Position numbers and translations under genes: made by a program
NCBI RefSeq assembly: GCF_000718325.1
Contig: NZ_JOFV01000011.1
Location: forward strand, 62,001-126,000
Source of the DNA: Oerskovia turbata
GTDB lineage: Bacteria; Actinomycetota; Actinomycetes; Actinomycetales; Cellulomonadaceae
Direction of reading: 5' to 3'
DNA: 64,000 bases
The notes under the pieces: model-generated
What the model was told of the DNA's origin: nothing
Seen by the model: the letters and a program-made list of their open reading frames with translations, nothing else
The model's database searches: none
Shown here: positions 16,371-26,500 of the stretch, piece after piece
Position numbering within the stretch: position 1 is the first letter of the stretch
Layout: every line of letters starts with the position of its first letter

Positions 16371-17879
16371 TCACAGGCCCTGCGCGACGCGGAAGTAGAC
16401 CTGGTTCCAGCGGACCTGGTCGCGGAAGCCGCGGCGCGTGGTGCTCTCGTCGATCACGAGCAGCTCGGTGCGCGCCATCTCGGCGAACACCTCGAACGCG
16501 TCGATGCCCGCGGCGGTCGAGAGCACCGTGTGGTGCGCGCCGCCTGCGGTGAGCCAGGCCTCGGCCGACGTCACGAAGTCGGGTCGCGGCTCCCAGACGG
16601 CGCGCGCCACGGGCAGGTGCGGCAGCGGCGCGCTCGGCGGCACGACGTCGACGACGTTGGCCGTGAGGCGGAAGCGGTCGCGCATGTCGGCGAGCGAGAC
16701 GACGACGCCCACGCCGGGGTCGGCGTCGAACACCATGCGGACCGGGTCCTCCTTGCCGCCGATCCCGAGCGGGTGGATCTCCACGCGCGGGGTCGACGTC
16801 GTCAGGGACGGGCAGACCTCGAGCATGTGGGCGCCCAGGATCTTCTCGCTGCCGGGCGTGAGGTCGTACGTGTAGTCCTCCATGAGCGAGGCGCCGCCGG
16901 GCAGCCCCTCACCCATGACCTTGGCGGCGCGGACGAGCACGGCCGTCTTCCAGTCGCCCTCGGCGCCGAACCCGTAGCCCTTCGACATGAGGCGCTGGAC
17001 CGCGATGCCGGGGAGCTGGCGCAGGTCGCCCAGGTCCTCGAAGCTGGTCGTGAAGGCCTTGGCGCCGACCGACTCGAGGAACGTCTCGAGCGCGATCTCC
17101 TGGCGGGCCGCATAGCGCAGCGACTCGTGCCGGTCGCCGTCCTTGCGCAGCTCCTCGGCCACGTCGTAGAGGTCCTCGTACTCGGCCACGACGGCGTCCA
17201 CGTCGGCGTCGGAGACGGCGTCCACTGCCGCCACGAGATCGTTGACCCCCCACGTGTTCACGCTCACACCGAAGCGCAGCTCTGCCTCGGTCTTGTCGCC
17301 CTCGGTCACGGCGACGTTGCGCATGTTGTCGCCGAAGCGGGCCAGGCGCAGCTCGTGCGTCGCCGCCCAGCCCGCAGCCCCGCGCACCCACGACCCGACG
17401 CGCGCCGTGACGGCCGGGTTGGACACGTGCCCGACCACGGTCGTGCGCGCCACCCCGAGCCGCGTCGCCATGTACGCGTACTCGCGGTCGCCGTGCGCGG
17501 CCTGGTTGAGGTTCATGAAGTCGAAGTCGATCGAGTCCCACGGGAGCTCGACGTTCGCCTGCGTGTGCAGGTGCAGGAGAGGCTTGCGCAGCGCGTCGAG
17601 CCCACCGATCCACATCTTCGCGGGGCTGAACGTGTGCATCCACGTCACGACGCCGAGCACGCGGTCGTCCGCGTCGGCGTCGAGCATCGCACGCCGGATC
17701 GACGACGCATCCTTCAGGACGGGCTTCCAGACGACGTTCGCGGGGACGTCGGACGACGCGTCGAGGGCGCGCGCGACCTCCTGCGACTGCTCCGCGACCT
17801 GGCGGAGCGTCTCCTCGCCGTACAGGTCCTGGCTGCCGGTGAGGAACCAGATCTCGCGGTCCGCGTAGGGCTTGCTCAT
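16371..17879 (-). CDS. araA: L-arabinose isomerase
   Basis: The product is 502 residues, the normal size. It matches AraA throughout: [53 protein letters not shown] and [16 protein letters not shown]. It converts L-arabinose to L-ribulose in the cytoplasm using Mn2+, with the metal-binding Glu and His residues in the expected motifs ([14 protein letters not shown]). The start is the Met before SKPYADRE with an AAGGA site 10 bases away; an earlier in-frame GTG three codons up is too close to that site. It is the last gene of araB-araD-araA, 99 bases after araD. Confidence 0.95.
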   Translation of the reverse strand: MSKPYADREIWFLTGSQDLYGEETLRQVAEQSQEVARALDASSDVPANVVWKPVLKDASSIRRAMLDADADDRVLGVVTWMHTFSPAKMWIGGLDALRKPLLHLHTQANVELPWDSIDFDFMNLNQAAHGDREYAYMATRLGVARTTVVGHVSNPAVTARVGSWVRGAAGWAATHELRLARFGDNMRNVAVTEGDKTEAELRFGVSVNTWGVNDLVAAVDAVSDADVDAVVAEYEDLYDVAEELRKDGDRHESLRYAARQEIALETFLESVGAKAFTTSFEDLGDLRQLPGIAVQRLMSKGYGFGAEGDWKTAVLVRAAKVMGEGLPGGASLMEDYTYDLTPGSEKILGAHMLEVCPSLTTSTPRVEIHPLGIGGKEDPVRMVFDADPGVGVVVSLADMRDRFRLTANVVDVVPPSAPLPHLPVARAVWEPRPDFVTSAEAWLTAGGAHHTVLSTAAGIDAFEVFAEMARTELLVIDESTTRRGFRDQVRWNQVYFRVAQGL

Positions 17880-17978
17880 GGGGTCCACATCCTTCGTGTC
17901 GGTGGGGTCGGCCCCCGCGTCGGTGCGGGGCCGGGCGTACGGGTGAGGGGATGCGCGCGACCGCGCCGCCGCCGCGTG

Positions 17979-18761
17979 TCAGTGCGCGGGCGGCTGCCCG
18001 TAGACGTGCTGGTAGCGCGCGTACAGCGCGTCGACGTCGGGCTGCTCGATCCGGGTCGGGTCGCCGAGCTGGCGGCTGATGTGCACGGTCCGGGCGACCT
18101 CCTCGCACATCACGGCCGCCTTGACGGCCGAGCGGGCGTCCTTGCCGATCGTGAACGGGCCGTGGTTGCGCATGAGCACCGCCGGGCTGCGGGACTCGCG
18201 CAGGGTCTCGACGATGCCTCGTCCGATCGAGTCGTCGCCGATGAGCGCGAACGGTCCGACCGGGATGTCCCCGCCGAACTCGTCGGCCATCATCGTCAGC
18301 GTGCACGGCACGGGCTCGGCGCGCGCGGCCCACGCCGTGGCGTACGTCGAGTGCGTGTGCACGACCCCGCCGACCTCGGGCATGTGCCGGTAGACGTAGG
18401 CGTGGGCCGCGGTGTCCGACGACGGCGCCCGGTCCCCCTCGACGAGGTTCCCGTCGAGGTCGCACACGACCATCGTCTCGGGCGTGATGTCGTCGTACGA
18501 CAGCCCCGACGGCTTGATGACGAGGAGGTCGCCGAGGCCGTCGGTTGCGCGCACCCGCTCGGACACGTTGCCCGCGGTCCACACCACGAGCTCCCATCGG
18601 GGCAGCTCGGCGTGCAGCGCGGCGACGCGCTCCTTGGCGGCGTCGACCGCGGCGCGCAGGTGGGCGGGCACGCCCGGGGATCGGCTCGCCGGGGTGCCGG
18701 CCGGTTGAGCGGCAGGGTGGGCAGGATCGGCTGCCCCGGTCGTCGTGGGCAGGGTGCTCAT
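17979..18761 (-). CDS. araD: L-ribulose-5-phosphate 4-epimerase
   Basis: The product is 260 residues of the class II aldolase/adducin family. Landmarks are VVWTAGNVSERV, the phosphate loop LVIKPSGLSYDDI, the zinc motif VVHTHSTYATAW and RNHGPFTIG. It interconverts L-ribulose-5-phosphate and D-xylulose-5-phosphate, the last dedicated step before the pentose phosphate pathway. About 30 extra residues rich in Thr/Ala/Pro precede the domain. The start has a strong AAGGAG site 5 bases away, and the gene begins 19 bases after araB. Confidence 0.94.
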   Translation of the reverse strand: MSTLPTTTGAADPAHPAAQPAGTPASRSPGVPAHLRAAVDAAKERVAALHAELPRWELVVWTAGNVSERVRATDGLGDLLVIKPSGLSYDDITPETMVVCDLDGNLVEGDRAPSSDTAAHAYVYRHMPEVGGVVHTHSTYATAWAARAEPVPCTLTMMADEFGGDIPVGPFALIGDDSIGRGIVETLRESRSPAVLMRNHGPFTIGKDARSAVKAAVMCEEVARTVHISRQLGDPTRIEQPDVDALYARYQHVYGQPPAH

Positions 18762-18780
18762 GGGGTCTCCTTCGTCGGGG

Positions 18781-20394
18781 TCAGAGCGCGTCGACGGCGG
18801 CGCGCTCGACCGCGAGGCCGGCGTCGTAGCGGTCGAGGTAGGCGGCGAAGCCCGCTGCGTCCACGGGGTCGGGCTGGGCGGTACCCAGCTCCGCGGTCGC
18901 GAACACGTGCTCGCGGAGGTACGTGCCGAGGTCCTGCCCGTTCCCGCCGGCGACCGAGCGCGCGTAGGCCGCGAGCAGGGCGATGCCCCACGCCCCGCCC
19001 TCACCCGCGGTCCGCCCCACGGTCACGGGCGCGCCGATCGCCGCGGCGAGCAGCCGTTGGGCCACTCCCTCGGTCCGGAAGATCCCGCCGTGCGCGAACA
19101 TCGCGTCGAGCGCGACGCCTTCGGCGGCGAGCACGCGCATGCCGAGCGCGAGCGTGCCGAGCACGCTGTAGACCTGCGACCGCATGAAGTTGGCGAGGGT
19201 CAGCCTGCTGCCGGGCGTCCGGACGAACAGGGGGCGCCCCTCCTCGAGCCCGGTGACGGGCTCACCCGACAGGTAGTTGTACGCGAGCAACCCGCCGCCG
19301 TCGGCGTCACCGTCGAGCGCGGCGCGCAGGATCGCGCCGAAGACCTCGTCGGGCGCTGCGGGGGCCCCGAGCGCGGCCGTGACCTCACCGAACAGGTCGG
19401 CCCAGGCGGCGAGCTCGCTCGCCCCGTTGTTGCAGTGGACCATCGCGACGAGGTCGCCCGCGGGAGTCGTGACCAGGTCGAGCTCGTGGTGGCGTGCGGC
19501 GAGCGCGCGCTCGAGCACGACCATCGCGAAGATGCTCGTGCCGGCGCTGACGTTCCCGGTCCGCGGCGCGACCGAGCTCGTCGCGACCATGCCCGTCCCG
19601 GCGTCGCCTTCTGGTGGGCAGAGCGGCACGCCGGGACGGAGGGTGCCCGTGGGGTCGAGCCAGGCCGCGCCCTCGGGGGAGAGGCTCCCGGCATCCTGTC
19701 CCGCGACGAGGACCTCGGGCAACAGGGACGCGATCGCGAGGCCGGGCGTGCGGGTGGCCACGAGCCCGTCGAACGCCTCGATCATGCGGCGGTCGTAGGT
19801 CCGCGTCGCGGGGTCGACGGGGAACATCCCGGACGCGTCCCCCACCCCGAGCGCCGACCGACCGGTGAGGACGCGGTGGACGTACCCGGCGAGCGTCGTG
19901 AGGGACGCCACCCGGGGCACGTGCGGCTCGTCGTCGAGGATCGCCTGGAACAGGTGGGCGACGGACCAGCGGAGGGGGACGTTGTGGTCGAACAGCTCCG
20001 AGAGCTCGGCCGCAGCCTTGCCCGTGGTCGTGTTCCGCCAGGTCCGGAAAGGGACGAGCTGCTCGCCGTCGGCGTCGAACGCGAGGTAGCCGTGCATCAT
20101 GGCGGAGACGCCGATCGTGCCGAACGTCGTCGGGCGCACGCCGTACCGTCGCTCGACGTCGGCGACCAGGTCGACGTAGCAGCGCTGCATCCCCTCGCGC
20201 ACGTCGTCGAGCGAGTACGTCCAGGTGCGGTCGACGTACTCGTTCTCCCACGCGTGGCTGCCGCTCGCGACGGGGGTTCCGTCCGGGCCGATCAGGCACG
20301 CCTTGATCCGTGTCGAGCCGAGCTCGATCCCCAGTGCGGTGTTCCCGGCGACGATCGACGCCCGGAGGTCGACCACCTCGTCCTGCTGCACCAT
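18781..20394 (-). CDS. araB: Ribulokinase-like FGGY carbohydrate kinase (AraB)
   Basis: The product is 537 residues with the two-lobed FGGY fold. The N-terminal ATPase motif is LGIELGSTRIKACLI, followed by VSAMMHGYLAFD, GTSIFAMVVLE and a C-terminal glycine-rich segment near GRTAGEGGAWGIALLAA. FGGY kinases phosphorylate sugars in the cytoplasm; the position directly ahead of araD and araA fixes L-ribulose as the likely substrate. The Met before VQQDEVVD is chosen because a GAGGAG site lies 8 bases upstream. It opens the ara operon, downstream of a LacI-type operator. Confidence 0.92.
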   Translation of the reverse strand: MVQQDEVVDLRASIVAGNTALGIELGSTRIKACLIGPDGTPVASGSHAWENEYVDRTWTYSLDDVREGMQRCYVDLVADVERRYGVRPTTFGTIGVSAMMHGYLAFDADGEQLVPFRTWRNTTTGKAAAELSELFDHNVPLRWSVAHLFQAILDDEPHVPRVASLTTLAGYVHRVLTGRSALGVGDASGMFPVDPATRTYDRRMIEAFDGLVATRTPGLAIASLLPEVLVAGQDAGSLSPEGAAWLDPTGTLRPGVPLCPPEGDAGTGMVATSSVAPRTGNVSAGTSIFAMVVLERALAARHHELDLVTTPAGDLVAMVHCNNGASELAAWADLFGEVTAALGAPAAPDEVFGAILRAALDGDADGGGLLAYNYLSGEPVTGLEEGRPLFVRTPGSRLTLANFMRSQVYSVLGTLALGMRVLAAEGVALDAMFAHGGIFRTEGVAQRLLAAAIGAPVTVGRTAGEGGAWGIALLAAYARSVAGGNGQDLGTYLREHVFATAELGTAQPDPVDAAGFAAYLDRYDAGLAVERAAVDAL

Positions 20395-20442
20395 TGCTGT
20401 CACTCCTCGTCGCATCGTCGCGCCCGGCTATGTCCTGGCTGA

Positions 20443-20458
20443 ATGTTAGCGCTCACAT
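20443..20458. promoter_or_regulatory. LacI-type operator upstream of araB
   Basis: ATGTTAGCGCTCACAT is an inverted repeat centred on AGCGCT with a single mismatched pair. It sits 49 bases before the araB start. On the minus strand it includes TAACAT, a good -10 hexamer, so a bound repressor would block transcription directly. The LacI-family gene next door is the obvious binder. The repeat is seen; binding is inferred. Confidence 0.65.
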
Positions 20459-20546
20459 ACGGTGTTCCGCCACCCCGTCGACGGCCTGTCGGAAGGATCG
20501 AGGTTCCTTGGAGCGCCGCACGGCACGAGCGCCGAGGGGGCGGGCC

Positions 20547-20578
20547 GCGCAGGAGACGCGTCGCGCAGGAGACGCGTC
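20547..20578. repeat. Perfect 16-bp tandem duplication
   Basis: GCGCAGGAGACGCGTC occurs twice head to tail with no mismatch. It lies between the 3' end of the LacI-type regulator and the araB operator. The unit contains the palindrome GACGCGTC. No function is apparent. Confidence 0.8.
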
Positions 20579-20638
20579 AGGAGCGCACGGGGGCGCGGTG
20601 CCGTCGGCCCTTCTCGCGTCCCCGCAGAGCCGGGCGAC

Positions 20639-21709
20639 TCACGCGCGCGGCACGGCCGCGCTCGCCCGCGTCACGAGGACCGGCGGGATCTGCGCGGACT
20701 CCGGGGTCGCCCCGGCGAACGCGTCGAGCAGCAGCGCCATGCACCGGCGCCCCAGCTCGTCGAACGGCTGACGGACCGTCGTGAGCGGCGGGATGAAGTG
20801 CGCCGAGCCCTCGACGTCGTCGAACCCGACGACCGACACGTCGCGCGGGACCACGACCCCGGCCTCCCAGAACGCCTGGAGCACACCGAGGGCGAGATGA
20901 TCGTTGCCCGCGAAGACCGCTGTCGGCCCGTTCCCGTCCGCGACCCGGCGCGCGAGGTCACGACCGACCTCGTAGCCCGCGTCCGACGACCACGTGCACC
21001 GGATCATCTCCCGCTCCGGCTCCGGGACCGCCCACGCGGCCAGCGCGTCGCTCCATCCCCTGGCCCGCTCGCGCGCGTCGAACCAGTCGAGCGGGCCGGC
21101 GAGGTGGATCACCGAGCGGTGCCCCAGGTCGAGCAGGTGCTCGGTGGCGACGTGCGCGCCGAGCCGCTGGTCGACCGCGATCGGCAGGATGCTCCCCGCC
21201 CCCGTCCCGGGCGCTCCCGCGTGCACCTCGTTCGGCTCGCGGGCTGCGATGAGGATGATCGGCACGGGGGCCCGGAACGAGTCGACCGCCGACGCGACGT
21301 CCGTCTGGGGAGCGATGACCACGATCCCCTCGACGGCCTGGGCCATGAAGTGCTCGAGGACCGTGTTCATGGTCTGCGCGTCGTAGCTGCGGATCGTCGC
21401 GACGGACACGAAGTAGCCGTGCTCGCGTGCCGCCTCCTCGACCGCGATGAGCGTGCTCGTCGGCCCGTACAGCGCCGAGCCCGTCGTCACGACGCCGATC
21501 GTCCCCGAACGCGCCGTGACCAGCGCGCGGGCCGCGCTGTTGCGCCGGTACCCGAGCGTCGCGATCGCGTCCAGGACCCGCTCGCGCGTCTGCGGTCGCA
21601 CGCTCGGGTGGTCGTTGAGGACCCGTGACACCGTCTGGTGCGAGACCCCTGCGAGCTCCGCGACGTCGGACATCGCCGGCGGGCGAGCCCGCCCCGCGTC
21701 CCCGGTCAC
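20639..21709 (-). CDS. LacI family transcriptional regulator of the arabinose genes
   Basis: The product is 356 residues. An N-terminal LacI helix-turn-helix (MSDVAELAGVSHQTVSRVLNDH, residues 13-34, with hinge-like YRRNSAARALV) precedes a periplasmic-binding-protein-like effector domain (GTIGVVTTG, AVFAGNDHLALGVL, VVGFDDVEGSAHF). It should repress the adjacent araBDA operon through the palindrome at 20443 and release it with arabinose or a derivative. The GTG start overlaps the proC stop (GTGA), so the two are translationally coupled. The effector is inferred from position only. Confidence 0.87.
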   Translation of the reverse strand: MTGDAGRARPPAMSDVAELAGVSHQTVSRVLNDHPSVRPQTRERVLDAIATLGYRRNSAARALVTARSGTIGVVTTGSALYGPTSTLIAVEEAAREHGYFVSVATIRSYDAQTMNTVLEHFMAQAVEGIVVIAPQTDVASAVDSFRAPVPIILIAAREPNEVHAGAPGTGAGSILPIAVDQRLGAHVATEHLLDLGHRSVIHLAGPLDWFDARERARGWSDALAAWAVPEPEREMIRCTWSSDAGYEVGRDLARRVADGNGPTAVFAGNDHLALGVLQAFWEAGVVVPRDVSVVGFDDVEGSAHFIPPLTTVRQPFDELGRRCMALLLDAFAGATPESAQIPPVLVTRASAAVPRA

Positions 21710-22572
21710 GGCCGCTCCTCGAGGGCCGCCGCCAGCTCCTGCGACCGGTCCCGGGCCGCCTCGAGCGCGGACAGGAACGCCGCCCGGACACCACCCTCGT
21801 CGAGCGCGCGCAGCGCCGCGACCGTGGTCCCGCCCGGCGAGGAGACCTTCTCGCGCAGGATCACGGGATGCTCCCCCGTCTCGTCGAGCATCCGTGCCGA
21901 GCCGAGCACGGTCGCCGTGGCGAGCTCGAGCGCCACGGCCCGGGTCAGGCCGAGCAGCACCCCGGCCTCCGCGAGCGCGTCGACGACGTAGAAGACGTAC
22001 GCGGGACCCGATCCCGACAGCGCACCGACCGCGTCCTGGTCCTTCTCCGGGACCCGCACCACGAGGCCGGTCTGCCCGAGGAGCCGCTCGACGAGCGCCA
22101 CGTCGTCGTCGCTCGCGGCTGCGCCGCCGCTGACCGCGCTGACCCCGGCGCCGATCACGGACGGGGTGTTGGGCATGACGCGCACGACCGACGTCCCGGC
22201 CGGGAGCCGGTCCTCGTAGAAGCGCGCCCGGAGCCCGACGACGACGCTCACCACGACCGCCCCCTCGCCCAGGTGCGCCGAGACCTCCGCGAGCAGCGCC
22301 GCCACGTCCTTGGGCTTGACCGCGACCACGACCAGGCCCGCGCCGCGCACGGCCTCGACGTTGTCGGTCGTCGTGCCCACGCCGTGGCGCTCGTACAGCT
22401 CCTGGCCGCGCTCGGGGCGCCGCACGGTCGCGACCACCTCCGACGCCGACCAGCCGGCGCGCAGCGCCCCGGCAAGAACCGTCTCGCCCATGACACCGGT
22501 CCCGAGGACCGCGAGGCGCGGGGTGGGGACCGAGGGCTCGGCCCGCCGGGTCGTCGTGCTCGAAGTGGACAT
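21706..22572 (-). CDS. proC: Pyrroline-5-carboxylate reductase
   Basis: The product is 288 residues. The Rossmann start RLAVLGTGVMGETVLAGALRAG is followed by VVAVKPKDVAALL, VRVMPNTPSVIGAGVSAV, and the substrate helices GSGPAYVFYVVDALAEAGVLLGL and REKVSSPGGTTVAALRALD. It reduces pyrroline-5-carboxylate to proline with NAD(P)H. An AGGAGG site lies 6 bases before the ATG; a longer start upstream is not needed. Its last codons overlap the regulator gene downstream, an unusual partner for a proline gene. Confidence 0.95.
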   Translation of the reverse strand: MSTSSTTTRRAEPSVPTPRLAVLGTGVMGETVLAGALRAGWSASEVVATVRRPERGQELYERHGVGTTTDNVEAVRGAGLVVVAVKPKDVAALLAEVSAHLGEGAVVVSVVVGLRARFYEDRLPAGTSVVRVMPNTPSVIGAGVSAVSGGAAASDDDVALVERLLGQTGLVVRVPEKDQDAVGALSGSGPAYVFYVVDALAEAGVLLGLTRAVALELATATVLGSARMLDETGEHPVILREKVSSPGGTTVAALRALDEGGVRAAFLSALEAARDRSQELAAALEERP

Positions 22573-22680
22573 GGTCGTCCTCCTGCTTCCTGGTCGTGCG
22601 TCCCGGTCAGCCGCGTCGACCCGCCCGAGGGCGAGCCCGACGACGAGCACCGAAGGTCACCCGGTGCGCCTCGTCGCAGA

Positions 22681-23379
22681 CTAGAGGGGGAACGCGGTGT
22701 AGAACGTCTCGATCTCGTCGACGGGCCCCGTCGCCTGCAGCACGACGGTGCCGTTGTACCAGGTGACGGTCGCCGAGGCCACCGCCCCGTCGACCGGGGC
22801 GACCGGCGTGACGGCGAAGGTCCCCGCGGGCTCGCCGTCGACCTCGACGGGTCCGGTCGACGTGACCTCGCCCCCGGCCTCGACGGCTGCTGCGAGCAGC
22901 TCGTCGTAGGCGGCCTTCGCCTCGTCGTCGGTGCCCCACTGCCCGGCGCGCACCGTGATGCTGGTCGCCCCGTCTCCCTCGGCGTCCGCGTAGGTCAGCT
23001 CGTGGCCCTCGATCGCGTCCACGTCGGCGAAGGCGTCGGTCGGCGCCTCGGCACGGAGCGCGAACTGCAGGACGCTCCCGGGCAGCGCCTTGGCCAGCTC
23101 GGTCGTCGCGGTCCGTTCGACCGGCTCGATCGTCGGCGTCGCGGGCGGCGCGGTCACGGTGAGCTCGGCGGGCGCTTCGGAGTCTCCGCCCACCGCGAAC
23201 CCCGGCCAGACGAGCGCGAGGAACGCGACGACCCCACCCACGACGGCGAGCAGCACGACCAGGGCGACGAGGCGCCGTCGGGCATAGACGGCCGACGACG
23301 GCCCCTGCTGGGGACGACTGCCCCGCCCACCCGACCCTGTCGGGGACGACGGACGCGGGCGTCCCGTCTGCTGGCTCAT
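22681..23379 (-). CDS. Single-pass membrane-anchored protein, unknown function
   Basis: The product is 232 residues. A Gly/Ser/Pro-rich cytoplasmic start is followed by one transmembrane helix (about residues 37-60, LVALVVLLAVVGGVVAFLALVWPGF), and about 170 extracellular residues with strand-like periodicity (YADAEGDGATSITVRAGQWG, then VTWYNGTVVLQATGPVDEIE). I do not recognise the domain. A GAGGAGAG ribosome site and a TAGTCT hexamer 34 bases before the ATG support an independent transcript. Confidence 0.7.
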   Translation of the reverse strand: MSQQTGRPRPSSPTGSGGRGSRPQQGPSSAVYARRRLVALVVLLAVVGGVVAFLALVWPGFAVGGDSEAPAELTVTAPPATPTIEPVERTATTELAKALPGSVLQFALRAEAPTDAFADVDAIEGHELTYADAEGDGATSITVRAGQWGTDDEAKAAYDELLAAAVEAGGEVTSTGPVEVDGEPAGTFAVTPVAPVDGAVASATVTWYNGTVVLQATGPVDEIETFYTAFPL

Positions 23380-23413
23380 GACACTCTCCTCGTGGCGACG
23401 CTGTGACCGCGCC

Positions 23414-23419
23414 AGACTA
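23414..23419 (-). promoter_or_regulatory. Candidate -10 box for the membrane-anchored protein
   Basis: TAGTCT on the minus strand lies 34 bases before the ATG at 23379, leaving space for a short leader with the GAGGAGAG ribosome site. Confidence 0.4.
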
Positions 23420-23522
23420 GTGCGCGCGCCCTCCGCGACCGCGGAGCCGCGCGGAAGCGTCGACCACCGTCACGCCCCCCGCCTCGGCACCGGCGGAGCG
23501 GGCCGAGAGCGCGCGGTCCGGC

Positions 23523-23559
23523 ACCGTCGGGGGCGGCGTGTGCAGCCGCCCCCGACGGT
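23523..23559 (-). terminator. Hairpin terminator after the large glycoside hydrolase
   Basis: A perfect 14-bp stem (ACCGTCGGGGGCGG and its complement) closes a 9-base loop. It begins 10 bases past the hydrolase stop in the direction of transcription. Confidence 0.75.
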
Positions 23560-23569
23560 CGTTCGGTAC

Positions 23570-26500
23570 CTACCCGCAGCCGACGGCGTCGAACGCCTGC
23601 TCGACGCTGGTCGTGACCGGGGCGCCGTCGACCGTCGCGGTCGCGACGACGCTCACGGTCCCAGCCTCGAGCGTGTCCTTGCGGGCGCTGAAGGTCTGGC
23701 TGGCCGACCTGCCCGGCACGACACCGGCGAACGTCTTGGTGCCGAGCGGCGTCGTGACCCTGACGTCCACCGGGACCTCCTCGTCGTTCACCACGCGGAC
23801 CGAGAGCCCCGCGACCTTGCCCGTGCACTGCGACCTCGCGGTCACCGTGACCGCGACGTCCGGCTCGGGCCGGCCCTCGCCGGTGCCGACCGTGACGGTC
23901 GCCCTGGCCCGCTTGTCGGTGCCCTCGACCGCCCCCGTGACCTCGAACGTGCCGTCCTTGGCGTACTTCCCGGGCTCGACCGCGTCCCAGGTCACGGCGA
24001 TCCCGCTCTGCTGCGAACCGTCGTTGTACTGGACCGTGACCGAGGCAGGGAGGACCGGCGCGGTACCGACCGCGGTCGAGACCGCGGTGTCGGCGATCGT
24101 GTTGATCTGGACGGCGTCCGGGCCACGCACCCAGACGGTCGCCTGGGCGACCAGGGTCGTCCCGGACACGAAACCCTGGACCGCGAAGTCGCCGATCTGC
24201 TCGACCTGTGCCGCGTCCACGGCACCCCAGGCGACGGCGTTCTCGACGACCGAGCCGTCCGCGTAGGTCACCGCGACGGTGCCCGGCAGCTGGGGCAGGG
24301 CCCCGACGGCGGTCCGCACGTGGACGGCGGCGGCCGAGACCGCGGGAGCCGCGAAGACGCGCCACTCGGACACCCCGACCGCCGAGCGGCTCGTGCCGCC
24401 CGCGTTGGGCAGGGCCGTGAAGACGGCGCGCAGCCGGCTCGTCGTGACGGCGTCGAACGTCACCTCGTTGGTCTTGAGGCGCTCGGTGCCGTACGCCGAC
24501 GGGTTCGTCACGTCCTTCCACGTGCCCTCTCCGGCCGCGTCCCAGTACTGGAGCTTCCACTCCTTGGGCACGGCCACACCGTCACCACCCGTGGTCGTGT
24601 CGGTCCAGAAGTCGATCGACGCCTTGTCCACCCGGACCGGGGCCTCGAAGTCGTACTGCAGCCACCGGCTCGCGGGGCGGGAGCCCGACCAGGTGGCCCA
24701 CAGGTCCGTGCCGGCCCCACCCGTGAAGAACGACGGCTTGCCGTCGTTCACGGCGTTGACGTCGTTCCACCCCGCGGTGTAGTCCGCGGTCGGGGTGGCC
24801 GTGGAGGCGACGTTGATCTCGCCGTCCGAGAGCGCGGTCGCCTGGACGACGACGTCCTTGGTCGACGTGAGCTCGCCGTCCGACACCGTCAGGCGCAGGG
24901 TGTAGGCGCCGGACGCCGTGAAGCGCACGACCGACGTCGTGGCCCTCGGGTCGTCGAACACCGCGCTGCCGCCCTCGGGAGCCGCCTCGACGGACCAGCC
25001 CGACGTGATCTCCCCGTTCGGCAGGCCGTCGTCCTGGGCCGTGCCCACCAGGCGGGCCGAACCGGCCTGGTTGTACGTCGAGTCCGTCCACGCGTCGGCC
25101 TTGGGCGCCTGGTTCGTCGAGGCGGGCGCCTCGACCCCGGTCGAGAAGGCCTGGACCTCCTTGATCCCGGTCCTGGTGCCCGCCGCGTGGGTCACCGTGA
25201 CGCGCAGCTTCGAGGTCGTGACCTCGGGGAACTGCACGTGGTTGAAGTTGCCCTGCGGGAACAGCGGGGCGCGCGACTGCGCCGGCACGGGCTTCCACTG
25301 CGTCCCGTCGAGGTACTCGACCGTGTAGAGAGCGGGGGCCGAGTAGCCCGCGACGGTCGCGGTCGAGGACGAACGGTAGAAGTAGACGCGCACGTCGTCG
25401 ACCTTCTGGGCCGAGCCCAGGTCCACCTCGAGCGAGTCCTTGGCGTTCGGCGAGCCCGCGGTGCCCCAGAAGGGCTCGTTGACCGTCGTGCCGTCGACGG
25501 CACCCGCCGGACCACGGCCGGCCGCGGAGAACGAGGCCGTGACGGGCTTGCCCTGGGCGAGGTTCGGCGAGCCGGCCGATGCCGGGGAGACGTCGGCGCC
25601 CGCCTTGGCCATCATGTCCACGACGCGGGCGTCCGCGGCGAACACGACGTCCTGCGGAGCCTGGACCTGACGCTCCTCGACCGTGGTCACCGTGACACCG
25701 GCAGGGGCGTCGACCGTGCCCGTGGACGGGTCGTAGGTCACGTGCGCGAGCTCGTCGACCGTGAACGCGAGCTCACCGTCGAGGAAGACCGAGTACCCCT
25801 CGGGGACGTCGGCGCCGTAGTGCTTCTCGCCCCCCGGGGCGTCCCACGTGATCGTGAGGTCCTTGTCGCGGTAGCGGACGTTGTTGACCGTGAAGTGGTC
25901 CCAGTCGATGTCGATGGGGGCGAGCTCGATCTTGTCGTCCGAGCGCGGACGCAGGCCCATCGCGTCCTCGATCATGGTGAAGTTCGTCGTGCCGAGGATC
26001 GTGTGGTGGATCCACGAGCGGTAGCCGATGTCCTGCGGGTCGGCCGTGCCGTTCGACCAGAACTCGTTCTGGTCCGGGTACCGGTTGTCGCCGTTGTTCT
26101 GGTAGTGCGACCAGGCGTTCCAGTAGAGAAGCTTCTTGTACAGCTCGGCGTCCACGTAGTCGTTCGGGTAGTCGCGCAGGACGCTCGAGAGCATCCGGAA
26201 CGACACGGTCGAGTTGATGACCGAGAAGTTGTTGCTGCCCGGTCCGCCGTAGGCCGCCTGGTCCGCCTGGTTGGCGGTGAAGAACGGGAAGACGGGGTAC
26301 TGCTCGTCGTCCGCGAAGAGACGCAGGGCCTCGACATACGGCTGGTCGTAGTCCGCGTCCCCCGGCTTGGGCATGAGGCCCACGCTGAACGGGTAGTAGT
26401 TGTTGATCTCCTTCCACGGCACCAGCGCGTCGGTCGCGACGTGACGGTGCTTGAGGAGGTTGCCCTTCAGGCCCACCTCGTCGGGCGTCTCGCGCTCGGG

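Noticed and set aside
17911..17932. Possible attenuator hairpin between araD and araA
   Set aside because: The GGCCCC/GGGGCC pairing is short and bulged; such pairings are common by chance in this base composition.
16326..19187. 953-codon open frame across the ara genes
   Set aside because: Antisense shadow of araA and araD, both of which are unmistakable.
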